Of a stretch of DNA of 15,725 nucleotides, positions 7,807-15,146 are shown one piece after another. Position numbers and translations under genes: made by a program. How positions within the stretch are numbered: position 1 is the first letter of the stretch; each line of letters opens with the position of its first letter. The notes below the pieces were generated by a model. The model did not search any database. It saw nothing but the letters and a program-made list of their open reading frames with translations, and had not been told where the DNA came from. The stretch is from Burkholderiales bacterium (GTDB lineage Bacteria > Pseudomonadota > Gammaproteobacteria > Burkholderiales > Casimicrobiaceae): NCBI GenBank assembly GCA_025354075.1, contig JANXNO010000474.1, forward strand, positions 1 through 15,725, read 5' to 3'.

Positions 7807-7820
7807 GATAACCTGCCCGC

Positions 7821-8459
7821 ATGGCAAAGCCCGCCCCATCAAAATCTGAATCTGCGTTGCTGGCACCGTTTGCAACACTGCCGCTGGATCGCATTTATGT
7901 GCCGACTTCAGCGACTGAATTTGCGGCAGCGGCTGCGGCAATTAAAGTGGCGGATATGGTCGGCTTCGACACCGAGTCAAAGCCCATTTTTGATCGCGGC
8001 GTGATCAGCGACGGCCCGCACGTCGTGCAGTTTTCGCTTGACGATTGCGCCTACATTTTTCAACTGCACCGCGCTGACTGCCGTGCGTTCCTGGTTGAAA
8101 TTCTGGAGTCGGAGTCGGTGCTGAAAGTGGGATTCGGCTTACGTTCGGATCACAAGGAGATTCGCGCGAAACTGGGCGTCACGCTGCGTGCCGTGCTTGA
8201 CATGAACGATGTCTTCCGCAGAGAGGGTCATCGTGGCACCACCGGCGCGCGGGCCGCGGTGGCAATGGTGATGAAGCAGAAATTTCACAAATCGAAAGCG
8301 GTGACCACATCCAACTGGTCGCTACCGCAGTTGTCACCCAAACAGTTGCTCTACGCTGCCAACGATGCCTACGTCGCGATAAAAGTGTTGAGGGCGATGC
8401 GGATGCCGCGAGAAAAGTTGCCGATTGCCGGATTAAGCGCACCCTCAAAATACGATTAA
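7821..8459 (+). CDS. DEDDy 3'-5' exonuclease (RNase D-like)
   Basis: A 212-residue single-domain exonuclease of the DnaQ/RNase D superfamily that would remove nucleotides from 3' ends using two metal ions. Motif ExoI is VGFDTES (D50, E52), ExoII is GFGLRSDHKEI (D110), and ExoIII is LLYAANDAYVA (Y178, D182), so the DEDDy set is complete. NWSLPQLSPKQL before ExoIII is typical of RNase D-like proteins. The HRDC domains of true RNase D are absent, so RNA or DNA preference is open. ATG 7821 lies 14 bases after the hydrolase stop, with AGGA upstream at a long spacing. The last 4 bases overlap the end of the convergent MFS gene. Confidence 0.92.
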   Translation: MAKPAPSKSESALLAPFATLPLDRIYVPTSATEFAAAAAAIKVADMVGFDTESKPIFDRGVISDGPHVVQFSLDDCAYIFQLHRADCRAFLVEILESESVLKVGFGLRSDHKEIRAKLGVTLRAVLDMNDVFRREGHRGTTGARAAVAMVMKQKFHKSKAVTTSNWSLPQLSPKQLLYAANDAYVAIKVLRAMRMPREKLPIAGLSAPSKYD

Positions 8460-9640
8460 GCCGCGACGGCGTCGGCAGCACGAACCGGCTGCGGGTCGTG
8501 CGCAGGCAAGAAAAATACCGCTACCGTAGTTAGCGTCGCAATCGCTGCCATCAGCCACAGTAACGTGCTGAATCCGCCAACTTTAACGAACGGCCCAAGT
8601 GCCCACACCGCTACCGACGAAATACCGAAGCTCACCGCAAGACGCAGGCCAGCAACGCGGGAGCGCATGCTGTCATCGACGAAGCGGGCGATGATGGCGT
8701 CGGTGAACGGGATCGCGCCGAATACGAAGGTCATGTACGCCACGGCGAACACGTAGAACAGCCAGCCTTCCGCGCGAGCGGCCAGCGCAAACGCCAGGAT
8801 CTGCGCGGCCACAATGGGTAGGAAAATTCGCTTGATCGGAAAGCGGTCTATGAGACGGCCAACGACCACCTGCGCGACCGAGGCGATGGCGTAGACCCCC
8901 GCGAGCAGCATGCCCAGCGTGGCGGGGTCACTGGCAATCGCTGCGACCCGTTCGCGCAACAACTCGCCGTTGCCGTTGGTCGTGAAGTTAAAAATCAGGC
9001 TACCCAGCGTGGTGGTGCAGGTGAGCACGGCAAACACGCGCGTGGCTGTGGCGCGATCTACATGCAATTTTTTGCCGCCGGTTTTCTTCCCCGGCGCGGT
9101 CATTTCCTTCGGCACCTTGATCGCAAAAAGCACACCCACCAACAAACTCAGGATGCCCGGCACGATGAATGCGGCACGCCAGCCTGCGTTTTTGACCAGA
9201 TATCCAGTGAGGAGCGCAGCGAACGCGATACCCAGATTGCCAGCGAGCCCGTTGACGCCAATGACGGCACCGGCTTTGGGTGCGTTTTGCAGCAACATCG
9301 GAATGCCGACCGGGTGATAGATGGCCGAGAATGCGCCCATCAGCGTGAGCGCAATGGCCATTTGCAGCGGCGTTTGTGTCAACGACACCAGCAGCAATGA
9401 CGCGCCCATGCCGAAGTAAAAAACCAGCATCATCGCGCGGCGTCCCCACAGATCGCCGTAGCGGCCTGCTGGCAGCGAAGCGACGCCAAACATGACGAAC
9501 GCGCCGGTGGCGAAGGGCATTAAGTCCTCCCATCGCGCAATGCCGAAATCGAGTGCGATAGCACTCACTGCGGTGGCAAAAATCAATAGCGCCAGATGGT
9601 CTATGGCGTGCGCGAGGTAGAGCAAGAGTCGGGTCGTCAT
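8456..9640 (-). CDS. MFS transporter
   Basis: A 394-residue inner-membrane carrier of the major facilitator superfamily with about 12 hydrophobic segments. The loop after the second segment reads AGRYGDLWGRRAMM, the classic MFS motif A, and the matching loop in the second half is GRLIDRFPIKRI. A central polar linker (KEMTAPGKKTGGKK) divides the two six-helix halves. YHPVGIPML in the fourth segment recalls drug/metabolite efflux members, but the substrate cannot be inferred. ATG 9640 has no clear Shine-Dalgarno; TAAGCT lies exactly 6 bases upstream. It starts 27 bases after the stop of the 746-residue membrane protein, so the two may be co-transcribed. Its 3' end overlaps the exonuclease gene tail to tail. 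Confidence 0.9.
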   Translation of the reverse strand: MTTRLLLYLAHAIDHLALLIFATAVSAIALDFGIARWEDLMPFATGAFVMFGVASLPAGRYGDLWGRRAMMLVFYFGMGASLLLVSLTQTPLQMAIALTLMGAFSAIYHPVGIPMLLQNAPKAGAVIGVNGLAGNLGIAFAALLTGYLVKNAGWRAAFIVPGILSLLVGVLFAIKVPKEMTAPGKKTGGKKLHVDRATATRVFAVLTCTTTLGSLIFNFTTNGNGELLRERVAAIASDPATLGMLLAGVYAIASVAQVVVGRLIDRFPIKRIFLPIVAAQILAFALAARAEGWLFYVFAVAYMTFVFGAIPFTDAIIARFVDDSMRSRVAGLRLAVSFGISSVAVWALGPFVKVGGFSTLLWLMAAIATLTTVAVFFLPAHDPQPVRAADAVAA

Positions 9641-9667
9641 GGCAAAAGCTTAGTGCATTGCGGCGGG

Positions 9668-11908
9668 TCAAGCGCCAAGCGAATTCAAAAACGCGTGATC
9701 GGGTGCTGCGTCGCTCGTCGCGTTGCGACTTTCCGCATCAATGCGCAGCACCCGGTAGCGCAGCGGCCACATCGCAGTATCAAGCTTTATCGCCAGCAAG
9801 AAGCGCGCGCGGGCTCCCGCTACGTTGCCTTGTCGCAGCAACAGTTCGCCCTGGGCAGCTTGGGCCGGCCCGAGTTGCGGATGCCAGGTGGCAATGCTGT
9901 TGATTGCATCGGCGTGCTGCTGCGGCCCCTGCACCCGCATGCCCAGCCGAGATACGTATGCCTCACCCGTAGGCTCGGTCATGCCGATGCCGGTGTGAAC
10001 CAGTGCTTGCTGCGCCGCGGACAGATCGTCAGACAGCAAGTGCAGTTCGACGATTTCCTGTGCGAAAGTGCGCTCGTCGGGCCACACACGCAGCGCCCGC
10101 AATGCCTTTTCTGGCGCGTTGCTCAGCACGTGGGCGAGAGCAAGTGCGCGCAGATTGCCTTCGTTTTGCGTGGCATCTGCAGCGAGCGCAATCACGCGGG
10201 AATGCTCGCCGGTACGATGGGCGAGTTCGAGCAGGGCGTCGTGGTCTGCGACGCTGAGTGGAGTGCTCGCTTCAAGCTGCTTCGCAGCGGTGGAGGCGCT
10301 GACCAGATCGTTTTCGGCGAGCGCAACGCGAAGCTGCGCAAGGGCGGTGAGGTGCGCTGCCGATGCGATGCGTTGCATCTGCGCCAACGCCGAATGTGCG
10401 GCACCCATTTCGCGGCGTGCCAATGTTGCCTGCACGCGCTCGCCGTGACTCTCCAGCAGTGCCAGTGCCTGTGCAGACAGATCGCTTTCCGATTTGGATG
10501 GTTCTATGACTGTCTCATCAACAGTATGCGCGATTGATTGAAACTTAGGAAACGTCGCCAGTGCCAGGCAGGCCAGTGCAGGGATAAAAACGGCGATATA
10601 GGTGCTGCTGTCAGTAGCCAGGACTGCAATTTTGGGGATCGACAGCACGGCCACCGCACCGGTTAGCGCCCAGACGCTGGCACCCACCGCCGCATTTGAC
10701 CAGCGCAGGCTGGTTGCCGGTGACGGCCATAGTCGATGTGCGGCGAGTAGCCCCAACGCAACGCCCGGTAGACCGCCAGCTCGGATGGCGACCGCAGTCA
10801 ATGTTTGGGTGGGATCAATCAGCGGGCTCAGCAACGACGGTGGCGGGATCATGCCTTGCGCGACGGCCGCCAGCAAAAATGCCGGGATGAGCGCCATCAG
10901 GCCAGCCACGCGCACCCACAGCGCCCGCTGCGATGTTGATGGCAATTGGCCCAGCAGCAGCATTACGGCCGGCACGAAGGCGACCGCTGCGACGAGCGGT
11001 GCCAGCCCTGCTGCGATTACGGCGGCGACTGCGGCGAGCATCAGACGGGGCCAGCTCGACAACGGCAGTGTTATGGCGCGGTCAAGCAGCACCAGCGCAA
11101 GCGCCGCGGCGAGGCCCCCACCCAGGGATACCGTCCACCCCGGCCAGCGATTGCTCAGCAGCGTCAATATCAGCACAGCGACTGCCAGCACACCCGAGCA
11201 GACGCGCAGTGCCGCAGCGCGTGACTCGGGACGTTTTCTGTAGATCAGTGCAACCACGGCCACGCTGCTGATGCAGATCAGCGCGAGCCAGAAAGCCAGG
11301 GGCAGCAGGCGGTTAGCCGACTCATCAGGCGTGGCTACAGTGCTGCCGGACGCAAACCACGCATCGCCGAGCAAACGCGAGCCGCCAGCAGGATTGGCCG
11401 GTAGCAGCTCAGCGCGAGTCAGTGTGGCGTGGGCGTTGGTCGCACCGGTGTTTTCCAGCGCGACGACAATGCGCGTAATCGTCTCTTTCCAGCGGGGATG
11501 ACCGGTCAGCAGCAGTGTCACGGGCCGAGCATCCGCATGTGCAGCAAGCGCTGCGGTCGCGGTAGCGGGACGGCGCAGGTCGGATGTGGTCAGCCAGCCG
11601 AGCGTCAGGCGCAGGTTGCCGGTCACGTCCTGGGTGTGCAGGATCAGCGCAAGTGCGCTGGAGGCGTTGAGCGTGAGGCCAGCCGCCTGAGCGACCGCAG
11701 CGCCTCGCAAAGGGTCAAAGCGTAGCCCTTGAACGGCACCGGATGATTCCACGGTGGTGTTGGCCGCAGCGCTGAGCACCAGTTCCGGGTCACGGTTGCT
11801 GCCGGAGGAGCCCAACGCACCAAGCAGCCACAGTTGAAGGGCTAATGCGAGCACAGTGCACAGGGCAACGGCACCCAGCGCGACCAGGGTGGTGGGGCGC
11901 ACGTTCAT
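9668..11908 (-). CDS. Large membrane protein with periplasmic domain and TPR-like C-terminus, unknown family
   Basis: I do not recognise this 746-residue protein. An N-terminal membrane segment (about 6-27, LVALGAVALCTVLALALQLWLL) is followed by about 170 residues that look like an exported beta-rich domain (LRFDPLRGAAVAQAAGL, ALILHTQDVTGNLRLTLGWL, ITRIVVALENTGATNAHATL). Then come about nine hydrophobic segments (about 205-480), and a helical, Ala/Leu-rich C-terminus (about 500-720). That end has repeat-like units such as LLESHGERVQATLARREMGAAHSALAQM and LLLRQGNVAGARARFLLAIKLD, the latter TPR-like. The start chosen is ATG 11908 with AAGGCG six bases upstream; a TTG at 11950 would add 14 residues before the membrane segment and has no such site. 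It is divergent from the PhoD-like gene and 27 bases ahead of the MFS gene. A role in envelope polysaccharide or complex assembly would be speculation. Confidence 0.8.
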   Translation of the reverse strand: MNVRPTTLVALGAVALCTVLALALQLWLLGALGSSGSNRDPELVLSAAANTTVESSGAVQGLRFDPLRGAAVAQAAGLTLNASSALALILHTQDVTGNLRLTLGWLTTSDLRRPATATAALAAHADARPVTLLLTGHPRWKETITRIVVALENTGATNAHATLTRAELLPANPAGGSRLLGDAWFASGSTVATPDESANRLLPLAFWLALICISSVAVVALIYRKRPESRAAALRVCSGVLAVAVLILTLLSNRWPGWTVSLGGGLAAALALVLLDRAITLPLSSWPRLMLAAVAAVIAAGLAPLVAAVAFVPAVMLLLGQLPSTSQRALWVRVAGLMALIPAFLLAAVAQGMIPPPSLLSPLIDPTQTLTAVAIRAGGLPGVALGLLAAHRLWPSPATSLRWSNAAVGASVWALTGAVAVLSIPKIAVLATDSSTYIAVFIPALACLALATFPKFQSIAHTVDETVIEPSKSESDLSAQALALLESHGERVQATLARREMGAAHSALAQMQRIASAAHLTALAQLRVALAENDLVSASTAAKQLEASTPLSVADHDALLELAHRTGEHSRVIALAADATQNEGNLRALALAHVLSNAPEKALRALRVWPDERTFAQEIVELHLLSDDLSAAQQALVHTGIGMTEPTGEAYVSRLGMRVQGPQQHADAINSIATWHPQLGPAQAAQGELLLRQGNVAGARARFLLAIKLDTAMWPLRYRVLRIDAESRNATSDAAPDHAFLNSLGA

Positions 11909-12000
11909 CGGGTGCGCCTTGGTGACAGACTCAGGAGCGGCAAGAGACAAAAAGACATGCTGGGGTAAAGTTCAAAGCTATTTCACATTTTGTCATCTCG
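11909..12000. promoter_or_regulatory. Divergent promoter region
   Basis: 92 bases separate the starts of the 746-residue membrane protein gene and the PhoD-like gene, so promoters for both should lie here. On the minus strand TTGAAC at 11975-11970 is a fair -35, with a poor TTTTGT 17 bases on. On the plus strand I see no convincing pair, and no Pho-box-like repeat. Confidence 0.35.
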
Positions 12001-13296
12001 ATGAGCTTTGATCGCGACTGTGACTATCCCGTTAGGCCAGCGCGGCGTCGTGCATTGCAAGCGGCTGCCGCGTTACCACTGGTCGTGGCTACATCGTGGG
12101 CACACGCCGCACCGCTGGCGTTTGCGCCCGCTGTGTTTGACGTTATGGCGGATCGTGCGCTGATCTGGCTTTCGGCGAACGACGAGCTGCGCGTCCACGT
12201 GCGCTGGGGCCTGACGCCCGACGCCTTGACCCAGCGCAGCGCAGAGCTGCTGCTCGCCAAGGCGAGCGACTTCACCGCACACGTGAGCCTGAAGGGCTTG
12301 CCCGCAGGCAGCACCGTGCATTTTCGGCCGTACAGTGGCGACACGCCGTTGTCGGAATCGGGGCGCTTCAGCACGCCGCGAAGGGCGGGGCAAAGCTTTG
12401 TGCTCGCCTTCTCGGGGGACATGGAGGAGAAGTACAAGCCGTTTCGAATTTTCGAGCTGCTGACCGCGGCGAAGCCTGACTATTTTGTGCATCTCGGCGA
12501 CACCGTGTATGCCGATATTCCCAAGCGCGACTTCACGCCCACGCTTGCGCATTACCGCAGAAAACACGCCAATATCCGCGCTGATCGCCCGTTGCAGGCG
12601 TTCATGGCGCAATGCGCAACGTATGCCATTTGGGATGACCATGAAATCGAAAATGACGCGCACGGTGGCCTGCCGCAGCTGCCGGTGGCCGAACAGGTGT
12701 TTCGCGAATACTGGCCCTGTTCATCAGTTGAAAAATCGGGCCTGTATCGCGCGGTGAATTTGTCGCCCGAGGTGGAACTAATCATCCTCGACACGCGGCG
12801 CTTTCGCAGCGTTCAGGCGATGGAAGAGGGCCCCAGCAAAACGATGCTCGGGAGCGCGCAGAAAGCGTGGTTTCTGGAGCGCCTGAAAAAATCCACGGCT
12901 ACGTTCAAAATCGTCGCGACCTCGGTGCCGTTTCATGGCAGCAGCGCGGACGCCTGGGGTAACTACAAAACTGAGCGCGATGAGGTGACGGCGTTCATCA
13001 AGAGCGAACGCATCAGCCATGTCGTGATGATTTCGGCCGATTACCACTTCGCCCGCGAATGGAGCAACAAGCGCACCGGCATTCATGAATTTATGGCGGG
13101 GCCGCTGGCCAGTTTTCGCACGTTTGAGAAGTCGCCGTCAGCCCGCGAGCGCCACAGCAAAGGGCCGCATTTTGTGTTCGGCGATGACTTCAACTTTGCG
13201 TTGATGGCGTACGATGGCAAGCAAAATTCGCTCACGGTCTCGTATCGCGACAGCACCGGAAAGCAGTTGTTCGAAACGGTGATTACGGCAAGCTGA
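12001..13296 (+). CDS. PhoD-like alkaline phosphatase/phosphodiesterase, exported
   Basis: A 431-residue metallophosphoesterase of the PhoD family, expected to release phosphate from phosphoesters outside the cytoplasm. The start holds a Tat-like signal (PARRRALQAAAALPL, ending AHA-AP near 37), which fits PhoD proteins exported folded with metals. A beta-sandwich domain (about 42-125) precedes the catalytic core: FSGDMEEKYKPF (about 137-148), VHLGDTVYAD (D167, Y170), IWDDHEIEND (210-219), LDTRRFR (263-269) and ISADYHFAREW (D347, H349). The first core motif lacks the Cys usually found there in PhoD (an iron ligand in the Bacillus enzyme) and has Gly-Asp instead. Its metal site may therefore differ. 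ATG 12001 has no clear Shine-Dalgarno but is the only start giving the full signal. A terminator-like hairpin overlaps the stop codon. Confidence 0.88.
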   Translation: MSFDRDCDYPVRPARRRALQAAAALPLVVATSWAHAAPLAFAPAVFDVMADRALIWLSANDELRVHVRWGLTPDALTQRSAELLLAKASDFTAHVSLKGLPAGSTVHFRPYSGDTPLSESGRFSTPRRAGQSFVLAFSGDMEEKYKPFRIFELLTAAKPDYFVHLGDTVYADIPKRDFTPTLAHYRRKHANIRADRPLQAFMAQCATYAIWDDHEIENDAHGGLPQLPVAEQVFREYWPCSSVEKSGLYRAVNLSPEVELIILDTRRFRSVQAMEEGPSKTMLGSAQKAWFLERLKKSTATFKIVATSVPFHGSSADAWGNYKTERDEVTAFIKSERISHVVMISADYHFAREWSNKRTGIHEFMAGPLASFRTFEKSPSARERHSKGPHFVFGDDFNFALMAYDGKQNSLTVSYRDSTGKQLFETVITAS

Positions 13297-13325
13297 GCGC
13301 GATAGATTTTCTATACAGCTTTTTT
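13290..13325 (+). terminator. Candidate intrinsic terminator of the PhoD-like gene
   Basis: AAGCTG at 13290-13295 pairs with CAGCTT at 13316-13321. Inside, ATAGA (13302-13306) pairs with TCTAT (13310-13314) around a TTT loop, and a run of T to 13325 follows. The stem has an asymmetric 6-to-1 internal loop, so its strength is doubtful. It begins within the last codons of the PhoD-like gene. Confidence 0.45.
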
Positions 13326-13479
13326 CCGGGAACCCTATTTAATATGGGCTTGGATCTTGATTATGCACTTTGTCGATATTTTGTATTTTGAGCTCTTATG
13401 CCCATGCGGACTGATAGTTTAATGAAAAAGTTGTAAAAAAAGAACGATCTGGACTCGCCACGCGAATGGAGTTTTTTCG

Positions 13480-15051
13480 ATGAAATCGCTATCTAGCCTC
13501 ACGTTCAAAGGGTGCCGCATGCGTTCTGGCTGCCTCGCGGCGCTGTCGATTGCCGCGATGCTGGGCGTTGCGCCAGCGACGGTATTTTCAGCCGTAACCA
13601 CCACTGCGGCTGCGTCGCTCGATGACACCTATTTCGGATGGGACGCGCGCGAGTTGTCCGTCAGCGATGCACGGGCAGCAATCCGCCAGGCTCCGAGGCT
13701 GGCGGCTTTCGAAGCGTTGATCATTGATCGCTGCGGCCTGCACAGCATCAACCCGCGTCTGGCAACGCTGCTGCTTGAGGCCAGCGGCACGCTGGACGAC
13801 TTTGCGCCGGACGCGTTTGACCCGGTCAAAACACGCATTGACTCGTTTATCGGCGCGTTACTGCACGTCTTCTACCTCGGTCGGCATTCGGTGGCGGCGC
13901 GCCAGCCCCCTTCGTTGCAGAAAGTATCTACGGTGCCGATGCCAGCTGAATCGGCAGGGCTTGACGCCCTGGCTGAAACCTTTATGAAGGGCGAGAATCG
14001 GTCAGCAACGCTTGCTTTCGGCTACGCCGCACGATTCGGCGTACGCACCCGCGTGCTGGATTTGGAGCAGCAGCAAAAGGCGGGTGCCATTACGCCCGCC
14101 GCCAATCCGCCGAACTGGATGCGCCTGCCTTGGTTGTTGGGCCAGCAAGGTTGGTCGTTTAACGGCGTGCATTCGTCGTCGGGCGGTTGCCCCAATCCGG
14201 TCTGCGCGCAACCTCGCTCGTCAATTGACTTTTCAAACGGATGGCCGGTGTGGGGCAGCAATACGACGCGCTCCCCCGTACTCGCAGCCGTTGACGGCAC
14301 GGTCACCATTTATTCAAGTTGCAATCTTCGCATCACCAACGCCAACGGCTGGGCCACCAACTATTACCACCTCGCGAATATTCGTGTGACGGACGGCAGC
14401 CACGTGTTCGTGGGGCAGAACATAGCCGACTTTTCGGACAATCAGGCGCAGGCCCTTTGCCAGGGCGGATCGTCCACGGGGCCACATGTTCACTTCATGC
14501 TGGTCAACGCGGGCGCGCAGGTGAACATTGATCAATCCGACTTCAGCGGCTGGAAGATCAACGCCACCAATGTCATCAAAGACTACGACTATGACTGTTC
14601 GCGCATGTATCTAACGCGAGATGGCAACACCCCCTGCGCCTACAACAACGGCAGTGTGCCTGCAGCCTGGAGCATGCACACGCTGGCGACCGGTATGGCA
14701 TCCAACAAAATGTGCGATCTGGACATTGACGGCAACACCCTCATCGATACCGCGAGTGACGGTGTACTGCTGCTACGCTATTTGCTGGGCTTTCGCGGTG
14801 CGGCGCTGATCGCAGGCGTCCCCGTGGCAGCCGCGCCGCATAACAACGCCGAGATGATCGAGCAATTCATCGCCAGCAAACGGTACGATCTCGATGGCGA
14901 CAACGCTGCTTCAAGTTATGTCGATGGATTGTTGGCTGTGCGATTGATGCGAGGCCTGACAGGCGCCGCGCTTTCCGGCGGCGCTATCACGTCTACGAGC
15001 CTTCTCACCACGGGCGCGCAGGTCATTGCGCTGGCGGCGGGGTGTAGGTAG
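13480..15051 (+). CDS. LasA-like M23 metallopeptidase with dockerin-like C-terminal repeats
   Basis: A 523-residue secreted zinc peptidase. The core (about 215-390) resembles Pseudomonas LasA (staphylolysin) and beta-lytic proteases, which cut glycine-rich cross-bridges of peptidoglycan and some proteins. Expected zinc ligands are H231 (GVHSSSGG), D250 (SIDFSNGW) and H338; likely catalytic histidines are H297 (NYYHLANI) and H336 (SSTGPHVHF). LCQGGSSTGPHVHF and the later YDYDCSRMYL with paired cysteines match LasA closely. A signal peptide covers about 1-38 and residues 40-210 form a likely propeptide. After the core, CDLDIDGNTLIDTASDG...LLRYLLGFRG (about 412-441) and YDLDGDNAASSYVDG...LMRGLTG (about 469-494) are two dockerin-like calcium-loop repeats, absent from LasA itself. 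ATG 13480 has TGGAG 8 bases upstream. The roughly 180-base leader is AT-rich, suiting a regulated promoter, though no clear boxes were found. Confidence 0.92.
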   Translation: MKSLSSLTFKGCRMRSGCLAALSIAAMLGVAPATVFSAVTTTAAASLDDTYFGWDARELSVSDARAAIRQAPRLAAFEALIIDRCGLHSINPRLATLLLEASGTLDDFAPDAFDPVKTRIDSFIGALLHVFYLGRHSVAARQPPSLQKVSTVPMPAESAGLDALAETFMKGENRSATLAFGYAARFGVRTRVLDLEQQQKAGAITPAANPPNWMRLPWLLGQQGWSFNGVHSSSGGCPNPVCAQPRSSIDFSNGWPVWGSNTTRSPVLAAVDGTVTIYSSCNLRITNANGWATNYYHLANIRVTDGSHVFVGQNIADFSDNQAQALCQGGSSTGPHVHFMLVNAGAQVNIDQSDFSGWKINATNVIKDYDYDCSRMYLTRDGNTPCAYNNGSVPAAWSMHTLATGMASNKMCDLDIDGNTLIDTASDGVLLLRYLLGFRGAALIAGVPVAAAPHNNAEMIEQFIASKRYDLDGDNAASSYVDGLLAVRLMRGLTGAALSGGAITSTSLLTTGAQVIALAAGCR

Positions 15052-15063
15052 GCAGTTATTAGC

Positions 15064-15126
15064 GGGAGCAACTCTGCTGCAACCCAGCTGCGTGCGTGGG
15101 CGGTGGGTCGCTGCAGAGCCGCTCCT
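15064..15126. repeat. REP-like imperfect palindrome
   Basis: Two 23-base arms, 15064-15086 and 15104-15126, are complementary at 17 positions by my alignment, with cores CTCTGC and ACCCA and a 17-base GC-rich loop. The right arm read on the minus strand begins AGGAGCGGCT, resembling the GGAGCGGC-type REP elements of other proteobacteria. It lies 12 bases after the LasA-like gene and before the convergent AAA+ gene. It may end or protect both transcripts. Confidence 0.5.
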
Positions 15127-15146
15127 GAAGTCGGAAGAATCGACCA

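Noticed and set aside
9596..10537. A 313-codon plus-strand open frame opposite the 746-residue membrane protein
   Set aside because: Cys/Arg-rich low-quality composition, and it crosses the MFS start and the stop of the larger gene; the minus-strand frame has clean membrane segments.
11909..11950. TTG 11950 as the start of the 746-residue membrane protein
   Set aside because: ATG 11908 lies directly before the first membrane segment and has AAGGCG at proper spacing; the TTG has none.
13297..13479. A Pho box or clear sigma-70 promoter before the LasA-like gene
   Set aside because: The stretch is AT-rich, but no Pho-box repeat and no -35/-10 pair at 16-18 bases could be matched convincingly.
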